From Branchipolynoe longqiensis (lineage: Eukaryota; Annelida; Polychaeta; Phyllodocida; Polynoidae), in contig CM059186.1 in assembly GCA_030323885.1 (NCBI GenBank), positions 25,958,271 to 26,022,270 of the forward strand: a stretch of DNA of 64,000 nucleotides. Reading direction: 5' to 3'. Below, piece after piece: positions 9,440 to 20,555 of the stretch (position 1 is the stretch's first letter; each line of letters opens with the position of its first letter). The translations under genes and the position numbers were made by a program. The notes under the pieces are model-generated. The model worked only from the letters and a program-made list of their open reading frames with translations, was not told the DNA's origin and did not search any database.

Positions 9440-9985
9440 ACATAATACCCCCTCCACCTCCTCCACCTCCTCCACCTCCCCACCTCCTCTATCCTCCACC
9501 TCCTCCACCTCCTCCACCTCCCCACCTCCTCTACCCTCCACCTCTTCCACCTCCCCCCTAACTCCCCTCACCTCCCCCCACCTCCATACCTCCCCCCTAA
9601 CTCCCCCCCCCACCTCTCTCACCTCCTCCCACCTCCATACCTCCCCCCTAACTCCCCCCCCTCACCTCCTCCCACCTCCATACCTCCCCCCATACCTCCC
9701 CCCTAACTTCCCCTTACTCCCCACACCTCCATACCTCCCCCCTACCCCCCCACCTCCTCCCACCTCCTCCCACCTCCATACCTCCCCCCTGCTCCCCTCA
9801 CCTCCTCCCACCCCCCTAACTCCCCTCACCTCCTCACCTCCATACCTCCCCCCTAACTCCCCTCACCTCCTCCACTCCATACTCCCCCCTAACTCCCCCA
9901 CACTGCTGCCACCTCCATACCTCCCCCCTAACTCCCCCACCTCCCTCACCTCCCCACCTCCCCACCTCTCCGACCACCCCAGTGC
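9440..9985. repeat. C-rich pyrimidine minisatellite
   Basis: About 550 bp of almost pure C/T on the plus strand, built from CCTCCACCT words and then CATACCTCCCCCCTAACTC units. Strand-asymmetric and low complexity. Short open frames over it are compositional. Confidence 0.9.
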
Positions 9986-10224
9986 TTGTCCGACTGAGCT
10001 ATTCTTAGTTGGGCGCCGCTCAATCACTGTACCAACAATCCGTCAATAAACTAACTACAAAACATTTTTTAAGCACCCACCACATTAAACAGGTAGGTAC
10101 TAATGCCACCCCTTGCGGTAGGTAATGCCACACTGCCGGCCCTCAGCTCGCAGAGTGCCCAGAGGAGTGTGCTGTGTGCATCTAATTAGCGCGTGGTGGG
10201 CGCTCCTGCGCATGATTCAGATCT

Positions 10225-10918
10225 GAGCCGACTGTGTGGGTCGTTCTTTCCGGCGGCGTTGTGGGTGACTTGTTGGTGCCCGGGTGGCAGGTGTTACTCT
10301 GTGAGCTGTAACATGTAAGCATGGGGTGCAGGCCGCTATGTTGGTTGTTCTTTCTGGCGGCGTTGTGAGTGACTTGTTGGTGACCGGGTGGCGGGCCTAC
10401 TCTGCGAGCTGTAAGCGCGGGGTGCAGGCCGCTATGTTGGTTGTTCTTTCTGGCGGCGTTGTGGGTGACTTGTTGGTGACCAGGCGGCGAGCTTTATTCT
10501 GCGAGCTGTAAGCGCGGGGTGCAGGCCGCTATGTTGGTTGTTCTTTCTGGCGGCGTTGTGAGTGACTTGTTGGTGACCGGGTGGCGGCGGGCCTTACTCT
10601 GCGAGCTGTAAACGCGGGGTGCAGGCCGCTATGTTGGTTGTTCTTTCTGGCGGCGTTGTGGGTGACTTGTTGGTGACCAGGCGGCGAGCTTTATTCTGCG
10701 AGCTGTAAGCGCGGGGTGCAGGCCGCTATGTTGATTGTTCTTTCTGGTGGCGTTGTGGATGACTTGTTGGTGACTGGGTGGTGGGCCTTATTCTGCAAGC
10801 TGTAAGCGCGGGGTGCAGGCCGCTATGTTGGTTGTTCTTTCTGGGGGCATTGTGGGTGACTTGTTGGTGACCGGGTGGTGGGTATTACTCTGAGAGCTGT
10901 AAACGCAGGGTGCAGTGA
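10225..10918 (+). repeat. Minisatellite, about 96-bp unit, seven copies
   Basis: The unit contains GGCCGCTATGTTGGTTGTTC, GGCGGCGTTGTG, GACTTGTTGGTGACCGGG and GCGAGCTGTAAGCGCGGGG. Copies start near 10225 (diverged), 10332, 10428, 10525, 10622, 10717 and 10816. The outer copies are the most diverged. Confidence 0.9.
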
Positions 10919-10977
10919 GTGATGGATGGCCTGATCGCCTGAGCACCTCGTGAGCACGCCCGTCCCCGCCACGCGCC

Positions 10978-11250
10978 CCCCCCCCCCCCAACACACACAC
11001 CTACATGTACACACCCGCCCACACCGCCCATTCCTAAACAGGGGGGGGGGGCGGTGCTGAGCTGGTTGTGTGTAATATATATGTGATATATATGTAATAT
11101 ATGTATACGTAAATTGTAATATATATATATATATTACTGTATATTATACAGGTCCTAGCTTCCATGTGATCTATATGTGATAAATATGTAACATATATGT
11201 GATATATATGTCAGTAATTTATATTATGTATATATTATATCATATTTTTG
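10978..11250. repeat. Homopolymers and AT-rich simple repeat
   Basis: A C run (10978-10989) and a G run (11041-11051) face each other across about 50 bp. Degenerate TATATGTAATATA-type sequence follows to about 11250. Confidence 0.8.
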
Positions 11251-11424
11251 CAAGGTACTGTATTTCAAGCAATTTGCATTTAAACATATAGTTTTTGTCT
11301 CCCTTTTTGGGCGACATGTTACGTAAACGTGGTGTAATGGTTGTCCGTGTGATACTTTCAGGTTTTGTTTACTTTTGGTGGGGGTGATTTCTTTGATTTT
11401 TTATATATAGTGTTTTAAACTTAA

Positions 11425-11734
11425 CTTGGTTGGTTGTTGGAGTTTTACGTCCTGGCAACATATAGGGTCATATCAGGATGGGTACTGACTTGTGACAGTG
11501 CACACTCATAGCAACTTCATAGTGCTTCCCCACTAGGAGACCAGACCACCAGCACCATGACCTGATATCCCACTCAATCACATTATCCTGACACTGAGAC
11601 AACCAGTCCTTGCCATATCCTAATAATGCCTAGTGCCTGCCTAGGAAGCAACAAGTATAAATTTGTATGTCATTGGTTTGACTCGACCAGGATTCGAACC
11701 CGTGGGTTCGAATCCTACGATCTACCAAAACGTG
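11425..11734 (-). repeat. SINE family A, minus-strand copy with 8-bp target duplication
   Basis: Begins at its 3' tail (TTGGTTGGTTGTTGGAGTTT, ACGTCCTGGCAACAT) and ends in the tRNA-like head (ATTCGAACCCGTGGG). AAACTTAA flanks both ends (11417-11424, 11735-11742). Confidence 0.85.
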
Positions 11735-11903
11735 AAACTTAAGTAAGTATGTTGTGTTCGACTATTGGATATAGCAAGTTATACACTATAAATTATATAC
11801 ATTTTCATACGATATTGAACGGAAAACATGTGTGCTATGTCACATGTGTTGTAGTATATGTATAGTATGCATTATTACATAATCAAATGTCATAAGGAAA
11901 TAA

Positions 11904-12229
11904 TTCACTACACGAGACACAACAACTTATATGTTTGAAATCAGATTTATTATTATCTGAATACAATAAAGGCTCAAGGAGCAGCATTCGCGAAGTGGTG
12001 ACAGAGGCCCTCTTTCATGATCAGGATAGCATGCAGCAATGTCTAGATATAGTTAAATGAGTATTCTTGTACATCGCGAGTCAGCATCAAGGCCTCTTGT
12101 TCTAGAGAGACACACACAGTCTTACAGTAAGTTATAGTCTCTTGAAAAGTCAACTCTGGAATAAAACATATGATCATAGTCTAGCACGGAATAATGAACA
12201 GAACACAACACCTCGGCAGCGCTCAACCC
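11904..12229 (-). repeat. Split direct repeat B2 of second element
   Basis: About 326 bp nearly identical to 12379-12701, from TCACTACACGAGACACAAC to GCAGCGCTCAACCC, with a few substitutions and a 2-bp CA-repeat difference. Confidence 0.88.
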
Positions 12230-12275
12230 CTGCGTTAAGGGTGGGTGGGTGGGAAAATCAATACGTCTTACTCCA

Positions 12276-12378
12276 CTGGCGGCCAGACTAGCAGTGACCG
12301 CTTATACACTAGCGACTGATACGCCACCCTGGTGTCTCGTGAGTGAATTAGGAATGTTAGCTAGCCAACATTACCAAT
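12276..12378 (-). repeat. Split direct repeat A2 of second element
   Basis: 103 bp matching 14972-15074 with only three or four differences, from CTGGCGGCCAGACTAG to CCAACATTACCAAT. It abuts B1. Positions 12230-12275 are the B2-A2 spacer. Confidence 0.88.
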
Positions 12379-12701
12379 TCACTACACGAGACACAACAAC
12401 TTATATGTTTGAAATCAGATTTATTATTATCTGAATACAATAAAGGCTCAAGGAGCAGCATTCGCGAAGTGGCGGCAGAGGCCCTCTTTCATGATCAGGA
12501 TAGCATGCAGCAATGTCTAGATATAGTTAAATGAGTATTCTTATACGTCACGAGTCGGCATCAAGGCCTATTGTTCTAGAGAGACACACAGTCTTACAGT
12601 AAGTTATAGTCTCTTGAAAAGTCAAATCTGGAATAAAACATATGATCATAGTCTAGCACGGAATAATGAACAGAACACAACACCTCGGCAGCGCTCAACC
12701 C
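12379..12701 (-). repeat. Split direct repeat B1 of second element
   Basis: Second copy of the 11904-12229 repeat. Its inner edge overlaps the last codons of the recombinase (stop near 12695), as B1 overlaps the recombinase stop in the other element. Confidence 0.88.
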
Positions 12702-13680
12702 AACAACCTTCCAAGCGTTGCCGGGGCTGGACTTACATGAACCGCACTTAGATACGCGTTTACAGATGCACTTCTCCAGGTACCTACCGCCATTATCCTA
12801 TCCAATGTTAAGCCTACCCCTTGGCAAGCCTGAGCAGCACCCCTACGCAGACCATGTAGGGTAAAACCTGTTTCTCTACCCAGAGCCATGAAGGAAGCCA
12901 GCCGTAGGGCCCGTTTCAGAACCGGAAGTGTCAGCGGGAAGCCCGATGGTAACATGAAGGCTGGGGAATCCGGATAGGTAGGACGTGTCGCATATTTCCG
13001 CCAGGCTGTAACCGGACAACAGGATGACCTACTCAGAGTTGGGAGCCTAAATATTACAGGTGGGGCAGATGATGGCCTCGTTTTCGTGGATCTCAGAACC
13101 ACGACTAGAACATCCCCATCTACATAGATATCCTTATATCTGATCACATGCATCAGGGCATTAGGCTCGAATGTAGTAGGCACCAGATTACCTTGGCGAA
13201 TAAAAGTGAAGTACCCTACTAGCACTGCAGCAATTATAACATCGGGCAGAGGGGTCAAGCTTTGTAGATATTCAATTATAGCTTTAAGTTCCGACGGGCT
13301 AATGGGGGAAGCCCTATTTACTATATGACGTGAGGATTTGAATATCCCTGCCTTGAATAACTTGATTTCATGTGCATCAAAGGCACCAGCATTACCGAGA
13401 CCTGCTGCAACCCATAACTTGACTGAACTAAAATAGTTCATTACTGCGCCTGGTGATTTTAAACGCTCTTTAAGATACATAAGAAACGACAAAAGAACAT
13501 ATACGGATGGATTTTGACAATCAGTGCGATGCTGCTTACAAAAGTCTATGTACAGTTTAATGTGTCCCACCTTGTTTCTCCAGGTCCATGGTGCTAAGGC
13601 GAGGACATAGTTATCCAGGAGTCTCTGGTGATGTATTAGCGAGAATCCTATCTTCTGAACACTTCTATTACAGTTTACAT
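12695..13680 (-). CDS. Tyrosine recombinase of second element
   Basis: Open without stops from about 13680 to 12695, some 327 codons. The core-binding region reads LLDNYVLALAPWTWRNKV and GHIKLYIDFCKQH. The catalytic set is complete: Arg in FIRQGNL, Lys in RSTKTRP, His and Arg in LHGLRRGAAQA, Trp in VGTWRS, Tyr in VNAYLS. It is clearly related to the recombinase at 939-1937. There is no upstream ATG in frame (the first codon after the stop reads into the body), the same puzzle as in the first copy. The frame overlaps the end of the pol remnant by about ten bases. It may be the only intact protein of this element. Confidence 0.8.
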
Positions 13681-14971
13681 TTTAAAATATCAAGCAATAG
13701 CAACACAGAAACCTCTTTCAAACAACGCATCCGACACATATCCAAAGCAGACGACTTATGACACTGGTCATGCGGGGCTCTACTTAAAGCGTCAGCTAAT
13801 ATCAGTTCTTTACCCGATTTGTGAATAATGACAAGTTCAAAGTTTTCACGGGCCGCAATCAACCACAACTGTCATGCACATGCACACAAAATTCGTTCTT
13901 TGCCCCGTCCAGATTCCAAAACCTTTTGTGAGGCAAGATTATCAGTATTAACTACTACAATGAAGTCATGCGGGTTAGGGGGCAGCAGATTAGCCACAGC
14001 GTGGACCAAATTGAGAGCTTCAAGTTGCGTGATGGACAGTTCCTGAGAACATAGTTCAGGACCATATTCTACACTAAAGTAATGACTAGGCGAAAAAACC
14101 ACCCCCTCCACGAAGAGTGGAGTCACACTCAATAATCCATTCTTCCCTAGGCGCAGCCGGCAAAAGTTGTCTACCATTATACATATTCGCAAATACCTTA
14201 AACCACTCAAGATCTCTCAACAAGTCCTTATCAAAAGCATGCTGACCCACGTACGGGGAAGCTCTCAGTGCAGCGAGTACCCTATTCGTAAATCTAACTG
14301 CCGGCTTTATGCACTTCGACAAGTGATGTAACTTACCAGCTAAGCTCTGTAGTTGCTTCCGCGAACATGTAGTCTTCCCTTCCCAGATTAAACATTCCTC
14401 CAAAACCTCTGTAACTTTCTCCTGTGGTAACGTAACGAACATACTGACTGAATCTACGATAAAACCTAACCAAGTTATCGAATTGACAGGCGGCGTACAT
14501 TTTTCCCTTGCTAGGTCTAAGCCTAACTCACTCGACAATGTATTAAAATAATTGAACGCCTCCTGTGTTTTCTCTTCAGTGGCCTCAACTCCGATAAAAT
14601 AATCTAAATAACATAACGAAAAATAACCTGCTTGCCGCAGTAACCAAACCACTGCCCTAGTAGTATCAGCACAAGCAAGCGCCGACGTTCTACAACCAAA
14701 TGGAGGCGCAATATCAATATAAATACTACCGTTAAGCGCAATTCCTAACAACGGAATAGACAAGGGGCATACCCTCAGTTGATGATATGCTCTGGCTAAG
14801 TCGCCCCCCCCCACATCCAGGCATTCGGACCGATCTTCATGAGCCTCTCAGACAGAGTTGAGACAGAAGGAAGACAAAAATTAAAAGGACGACCCAAATA
14901 GAAACCACAAACTATACCTGAATTAACACTCTTACCTCTGGGGAAGCTAAGATCAATAATAATTCTTTTAT
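13668..14971 (-). pseudogene. Truncated, frameshifted RT/RNase H of second element
   Basis: Starts abruptly at A1 with DKRIIIDLSFPRGKSVNSG, homologous to the middle of the other element's Pol, so gag and the Pol N-terminus are deleted. A frameshift lies in a C run near 14804-14812. DLARAYHQLRVCP and PPFGCRTSALAC follow. The catalytic box is YLDYF instead of YLDDF (codon TAT), removing a metal-binding aspartate. The RNase H start (IIECDSTLRGGGG) breaks near 14100; VVVNTDNLASQ continues in another frame to about 13872. After a further break near 13870 comes HKSGKELILADALSRAP. At least three frame breaks plus the D-to-Y change make it non-functional. Confidence 0.85.
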
Positions 14972-15074
14972 CTGGCAGCCAGACTAGCAGTGACCGCTTA
15001 TACACTAGCGACTGATATGCCGCCCTGGTGTCTCGTGAGTGAATTAGGAATGTTAGCTAGCCAACATTACCAAT
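14972..15074 (-). repeat. Split direct repeat A1 of second element
   Basis: 5' terminal repeat, the pair of 12276-12378. Its inner edge is the deletion junction with RT sequence. Confidence 0.88.
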
Positions 15075-15075
15075 G

Positions 15076-15130
15076 AATATAAACATATATATATATATAT
15101 ATATAAAATTGTGTGTGTGTGTGTGTAACT
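15076..15130. repeat. (AT)n then (GT)n microsatellite
   Basis: Alternating TA from about 15083, then GT dinucleotides to about 15126, between the retroelement end and the next SINE. Confidence 0.85.
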
Positions 15131-15156
15131 GGGTGTGTGTATGTATTTTGTGGGAA

Positions 15157-15487
15157 CCAGGCGGGATGGCCGAATGAGTTGAGCGTCCGCCTCTGTTTCG
15201 GGAGATTGGAGTAACCCAGAGGTTTGTGGGTTCGAACACTGGTCGAGTCAAACCAATGACTTAAAAATTGATACTTGGCGCTTCCTAGCTAGATGCTCGG
15301 CATTATTAGGATAAGACAAGGACTGGTTAGCTCAGTGTCAGGATAATGTGACTGAGTGGGATATCAGGTCATGGTTCTGGTGGCCTGGTCTCCCAGTGGG
15401 GCAGCACTTTAAAATCGCCATGAGTGCAAACTGTCAGAAGTCGGTACCCGTCCTGCTATGACCTTAGATGTTTCTAGGATGTAGAAC
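15157..15487 (+). repeat. SINE family A, alternative head, broken by a LINE
   Basis: Head GGGATGGCCGAATGAGTTGA and GGTTTGTGGGTTCGAACACT (A- and B-box like), then the usual core TGTGACTGAGTGGGATATCA and 3' end CCTTAGATGTTTCTAGGATG. It stops where LINE sequence begins (about 15488). This head differs from the GCGGTGGCCGAATCGGTAGA head of other copies, so at least two subfamilies exist. Confidence 0.85.
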
Positions 15488-16941
15488 AACGCAGCGGTTG
15501 AGGCTATCTGCAGCACACAGTACCACACGGACGGACCTCAGGGTTGGAGATACCATGGTCGACCTGTTCAACATATCATTTGAGCAGGGACACTTCATCA
15601 CAGCATGGAAGATGGCAACCCTCACCCCCATATACAAAAGTTGTGACAAACAAAAGATGGGGAACTACAGACCAATATCAATCTTGCAAACACCAGGCAA
15701 GCTAATTGAAAAAATATTCCACAGGCACATAAATGCGCACCTGGAAAAAACCAATATACTAAACAAGAGGCAAGGAGGTTTCAGAAAACTCCACTCCACA
15801 TCAAAAACAATAGCAAACCTAACAAGTGATGTGCTGGCATCATTGAACCAAAAGAAATTAGCTGGAGCAGCGTTCATCGACTTCAGCAAAGCCTTTGACA
15901 CTGTAGACCAGCATATTAATAAGAAAATTAAACAACATGGGCATTAAATCCAAATCAATAAACTGGATAAAATGCTACCTAAACAACAGGCAGCAAAAAA
16001 CTAAAGTAAATGGTACACTCTCAGACCAACAAACTATCACCTGTGGTGTACCCCAAGGATCAGTCCTGGGACCACTACTATTTATACTATACATAAATGA
16101 CCTAGAAAAATGGCTGGAGACAGAATGTCTCCAGCTATATGCGGATGACACTGTCATATATGCAGAAGGAAGCACAGTAGAGGAGGTAGCAACCAAACTG
16201 AACAACCTCCTGCTAAAACTGGACAGCTGGTGTGAATCCAATAAAATAACCATCAATGCAAATAAATCTAAAACAGTACTCTTCTCACATACAGCAATCA
16301 CAGGAAGAAACCTACAATGCACACTAGGAAACCAAACACTGGAAAGTGTAAATCACTACAAATACCTAGGCCTAGAACTGGATAGCCAGCTAAACTACAA
16401 TCTGTGTTTAACAAAAATCATACAAAAAGTAAATCACAAACTATGGCTATTTGCTAAACTAAGAAACTATATGACACAAGATATGTCAATAAAAATCTTC
16501 AAAGGCATGGTACTCCCCTACTTTGACTATGGGGATGTAATCTACATGGGTGCTAAAAAAGAGCTACTTAAAAAATTGCAGATACTACAAAATAGGGCCC
16601 TGAAAATATGCCTGAAAGTAGACAAACTACACCCCACTTATGACCTACACAAAAGAACTAAAGTAAAGCTACTAGAAAACAGAAGGATAATCCACCTAAA
16701 AACATTAGCATATGGATATAGCCAAGACATTAAGCGTCTAACCCAACCACTAAGGGACACCAGAGCAAGCAAGGCACCACTACTAAGACAGACCAGAAGC
16801 CAGATCAAAGCCCATGAAAGGAGCACACTGGAAATGGCCGCCAAGGCATGGAATGCACAAACGGTGAAAGAAAGACAAATCCCTGACCTAAAAACGTACA
16901 AAAAATATCTGTGCAAAATAAAAACTGGGAACCCCAACTGA
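15488..16941 (+). pseudogene. LINE reverse transcriptase with one frameshift
   Basis: The first frame reads KQKMGNYRPISILQTPGKLI, then GAAFIDFSKAFDTVDQHI and breaks near 15925. The second frame resumes LIRKLNNMGIKSKSINWIKC with GVPQGSVLGPLLFILYINDL (about 16050), catalytic YADDT (16138), VNHYKYLGLELD and the conserved LINE C-terminal AAKAWNAQ. One missing base near CATATTAATAAG separates the two halves; otherwise the RT is open. It would copy element RNA at a nicked target site. The style is Jockey/CR1-like, but I cannot fix the clade. No apurinic endonuclease or RNase H domain is present here. Confidence 0.85.
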
Positions 16942-17460
16942 ACTGCACCACAAGGGGGCAGGTGATATGTCACGGCCCACCAACTGGACAGCCCAGGGCG
17001 GGATAACCGGAAATATAAAAGCCAGATAACATATCCAACAACAATATAAATCAAATCAATTTCAAACAAACATAACTCAACCACCTATTACGTACAAGCC
17101 TATGGACATGTAAATAAAATAGGCTAGTATAGAATTAAGTAGAAAAAAGCGGAAAACTCTTCCCAAGAAAACCCCAAAACACTAACATAGAACCTTAAGA
17201 AAACAACTAACATAGTAATAAGAATAGAACAAAAATACAATGCCAAGAGGGCCCAAAAAAACTAACATAGACTACTAAATGTACCAACAGACTATCTATC
17301 TGCTACTGAAATGCAGACAATCAAATAACTTATCAGCAGCTACTGTTTGGTAAGACAACACCAACACTACAGCTGGCCAGCATTGAAAACAAGCCTGGGT
17401 ACCCAGGCTTACATGCTATGTACAGAATAAATACAGCCTCAATAAAAAGAAAGAAAAAAA
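16942..17460 (+). other. LINE 3' UTR
   Basis: Non-coding tail beginning CTGCACCACAAGGGGGCAGG, with GATATGTCACGGCCCACCA and a terminal AATAAA-like signal before the A run. It aligns in blocks with 18548-18927. Confidence 0.8.
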
Positions 17461-17968
17461 AAAGACACTTATGCCCTCCTCCACGTTTACATTTCCGCTT
17501 CCGGTTGACCCTGTGTTGCTTTCTGACCTTGGGGCATTTCTAATTGAATCGTGGTCGGTCGGGGGCGGTTTGTTTATGTGTGTTGACGCAACCAGTGTGT
17601 TTTGTGCTCTAACTAATCGACACTGCTCTCTGAGTGCAGTTAGCCGATTCTGACCACAAAGCAGCTACCTGAAAGTCAAACCAAATAGTGTAGGCTTATA
17701 TTTATACATGCTTGTATTAAGATATTTTTCAGAAAACAAAGATAGTTATTATAGATATATATACAGAAAAATAATAATTAGGGCACGAATGACAATGTGC
17801 GCGCCCATAGTTAGGGTTTGGGCCAGTGGTGGCGCCACCGGTCCCATGATGGAAGGAACGGAGCAAATACATTGCGAGTAGTAATTGGTAATACATGATA
17901 ATAAATGGATAATAATAATAATATTAATAATAAGCTCCCTTCCGCGCCTTTACCCTCGCATAATGCTT
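17461..17968. other. No recognisable feature
   Basis: Unique-looking sequence after the LINE A tail. A 60-codon frame at 17471-17653 has no motif. Confidence 0.35.
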
Positions 17969-18048
17969 ACGTGATATATATATATATATTATATAATATA
18001 TAATATATATAATATATATTAATTATTATATAATATATTATATATGCC
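17969..18048. repeat. AT-rich simple repeat
   Basis: Alternating and interrupted TATATA sequence of about 75 bp. Confidence 0.85.
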
Positions 18049-18275
18049 ATGCCAGTAATTATGCCACCATGGATCTTGCTAGGATATAAAACCCCAGCAA
18101 GCAAACTATATTTTACCGGTTTAACAATATAAAGTGACATTCGAAACACTTTGCTGGCATTACCATATTGAAATTGCAATTAAAAATAATGTAGTATGGT
18201 CTATCTCAAAAGGGGGAACTTATATTACCCCGTCCATTTTTACACCTCCGCATTCGCCATCTTTACACCCTACCC

Positions 18276-18322
18276 GTCCTTAGATGTTGCCAGGAGGTAA
18301 AACTCCAACAAACAAGCAAACA
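18276..18322 (+). repeat. SINE family A, 3' end only
   Basis: GTCCTTAGATGTTGCCAGG, AGGTAAAACTCC and an AACAAACAAGCAAAC tail: a heavily 5'-truncated copy. A weaker similar trace lies at 18070-18100. Confidence 0.6.
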
Positions 18323-18435
18323 CCCCACCTCCTCCCGCGTTGTAAGCAACCTAATTTTCCATGTAATACTCATTCTCATCCTGCTTCGTCTTTGCTTGGG
18401 GTTCAAATTCGGCGTACTCTCAGTAGTAACTTCAC

Positions 18436-19052
18436 TTGCGGAGCAGGGTAGGACAGTAATTTTGTTCCCACTTACCCAATCGGGCAAGTGACTGAATTTT
18501 CTACTTGCTCGAGTGGCAAAATTACTTGCTCAAGCCCAAGTCAGACAAGGGGCATGTGATATGTCACGGCCCACCAGCGGGACGCCCAATGGAAGGTAAC
18601 CATGCCAAAAGTAGCCAGATAGCACACCACACAGCTACGTACAAGTATATGATATGTAAATAGGAGTAGGCTAGTCTAGTAGTAAGAGTAGAAAAAATAA
18701 AACACAAATATGCCAAGGAAATCCCAAAAAAACTAATATAGGCTACTAACCATACCAACCAACTATCTATCTGCTACTGAAATGCAGGCCATCAAATACC
18801 TTATCAGCAGCTACTGTGTGATAAGATAACACCAACACTACAGCTGGTCAGCATTGAAAACAAGTCTGAATACCCAGGCTTATATATGCTATGGGCAGTA
18901 TAAATACAGCCTCAATAAAAAAAACCACTGAATTCTGCGACTGCAGATCAGAAAAATAATGACTTGCCCATTTAGGCGGGGCACTGAGAACTTCACCTGG
19001 CCGACCAGGTAAACTAGGCGCCCCTGGCACCCCCGGAGTCCCTATTGTCCTA
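18436..19052 (-). repeat. TAGGACA-ended MITE (family R), split by LINE fragment
   Basis: The left piece starts AGGGTAGGACAGTAATTTTG and runs to about 18547; the right piece runs from about 18928 to CCCTATTGTCCTACCAT near 19053. Together they match, on the opposite strand, the copy at 41819-42118 (GGGCAAGTGACTGAATTTTC, CTGCAGATCAGAAAAATAAT). The ends are inverted repeats. The short TIR with TAGGACA is hAT-like at best. Confidence 0.65.
18548..18927 (+). mobile_element. 5'-truncated LINE copy (3' UTR only)
   Basis: Same family as 15488-17460: GTGATATGTCACGGCCCACC, ACTATCTATCTGCTACTGAA, TATCAGCAGCTACTGTGTG, CAGCATTGAAAACAAG, then AATAAATA-type end CAGCCTCAATAAAAAAAACC. It carries internal deletions relative to the longer copy and sits inside a family R MITE. 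Confidence 0.85.
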
Positions 19053-19625
19053 CCATGTTAAGTGTGAATTAGTAGCTTGTGATCCAATGACTTACATCCT
19101 TGCTGCCAACTGTTCCTAACAGACCCAAAGTCTTTGACTTGACCCTTCCCTGATGGCAAGGTCATCTGTTGACAGCACGTTCCCTGTTTTGCGCGCCTGA
19201 ATTCCAACTGGCATTGCTGTCTGATGTCATCTGCGCCCAAGACTAATAATTGTCGGCTGCGACAACTAAATAACCCATCTAGAAATTTTATTGGGAACTG
19301 GTTAGTCAAGGGTCTGTGACTTGTTAGGCTCATACATATTTTACTTTGGTGGTTTGTGTTATGTAGGAGCTGTGGTTACCGCATCCTGGTGGGTTATGTT
19401 GGCTTATTCAGGCAATCGTAATCTGCACGACTGGTCGATGTAGTTAAGCTTAGTTAATCCGTTAATCCATTCGTGGCAGCGCGCCACCAGACGTACACGC
19501 CGCGAACTAGACAACTAGACACGCTAATCCCATTTAACGGCGGCGCGACAGGGTGTATCACTTAGGGTGTATGGGCTGGGACGTGGGGCCAGTTTGGTAG
19601 TGTGGAGTCAGTGGTAAACAATATC
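19053..19625. other. No recognisable feature
   Basis: Mixed-composition sequence with no repeat end or coding motif that I recognise. Confidence 0.35.
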
Positions 19626-19628
19626 TTA

Positions 19629-19974
19629 AGCCGTGTTTACACGGGGAATTGTGAAGCGAATTAGACAAAGCGATTTATATGAAGCGAAGTAGTGGCGCGT
19701 TTACACGGACTGAGTTTGAAAGTGTGTCGGCGCCGGGAACCAGCAGCCTTAGTGAGCCTGTAGCCGGCGAGTACTGCTATTTGTTTAGTCGCCGCCCAGG
19801 AACCAGCTGAATCGATTCATATAAACTACCTCACGACGTGGTTTATATGAAGCGAACTATATGAGGCGAAGCAGCCCTAATCCGCCTCAGAGTCCCGTTT
19901 ACACGGCGAATGTGAGGCGAACTAGGCAAGACGATTTATATGAAGCGATTTAACTCTCCCGTGTAAACACGGCT
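19629..19974. mobile_element. TWA-flanked MITE, GTTTACACGG family
   Basis: 346 bp with ends AGCCGTGTTTACACGGG and its complement, flanked by TTA at 19626-19628 and 19975-19977. GTTTACACGG and GAAGCGA words recur throughout the interior (for example near 19709 and 19896), so the element echoes its own termini. Confidence 0.8.
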
Positions 19975-20036
19975 TTAGTGTATGGTACTGTGGTTAATAC
20001 GTAGCCTGGTATTTGTAGTTACATCTGCGATTGGGG

Positions 20037-20490
20037 TTGGACTATTATTATTACTATTATTATTACTACTATTATTACTATTATTGCTAAAATAATAGTG
20101 TACTATTATTACTACTATTATTGCTACTATGATTACTACTATTAGTACCACTATTATTGCTACTACTATTACTACTAATATTACAACTCCTATTGAACCT
20201 ATTGTTACTACTAGTACTAGTATTAACCCTATTATTACTACTATTATGACTACTATTATTATCACTACTTTTATTATGACTACTATTATTACTATTATTG
20301 CTACTATTATTAGTACTAATAGTACTATTATTACTACTAGTATTACTACTATTATTACTACTATTATTACTACTAATATCACTACGAATATTACCACTCC
20401 TATTAAAACTAGTATTATTACAACTAGTACTACTTTTACCACTATTATTACTACTATTATTACTACTATTAGTATTACTACTACTCCATT
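20037..20490. repeat. (ATT/ACT)n trinucleotide satellite
   Basis: About 450 bp of TTATTACTACTATTATTAC-type sequence. Frames of poly-Ile/Val/Leu and poly-Thr on both strands are artefacts. Confidence 0.95.
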
Positions 20491-20555
20491 ACAATTGCGT
20501 CAGATAAATAGTCCCGCACATTCGGTTTCACCACTGAGAGAATAGATTATTTGCT

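Larger units (their letters stand above)
11904..15074 (-). mobile_element. Second split-direct-repeat YR retrotransposon, internally deleted
   Basis: Minus-strand order is A1 (15074-14972), truncated pol, recombinase, B1 (12701-12379), A2 (12378-12276), B2 (12229-11904). Both A and both B copies are present. The A2/B1 joint reads ACCAAT/TCACTAC; the outer edges are AAATAAT/TCACTAC on the left and ACCAAT/GAATAT on the right. This again uses AAT, as in the 454-7671 element. Gag and the first third of pol are missing: A1 runs straight into the RT domain at 14972. Element size is about 3.2 kb. Its empty target would read AAATAATGAATAT. Confidence 0.85.
15488..17460 (+). mobile_element. Non-LTR retrotransposon (LINE), 5'-truncated, poly-A end
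   Basis: RT frame followed by about 0.5 kb of 3' UTR ending CAGCCTCAATAAAAAGAAAG and a short A run. The endonuclease is missing, so the copy is 5'-truncated, with its 5' edge joined to a SINE tail. The same 3' UTR reappears at 18548-18927, confirming a repeated family. Confidence 0.85.

Noticed and set aside
15488..17460. SINE-LINE fusion transcript as a new chimeric element
   Set aside because: The LINE simply begins where the SINE tail ends. No second locus in the window shares the junction, so insertion into a tail is the simpler reading.
20037..20490. Hydrophobic Val/Ile-repeat membrane protein
   Set aside because: Pure trinucleotide satellite; complementary Thr/Ile frames are equally open.
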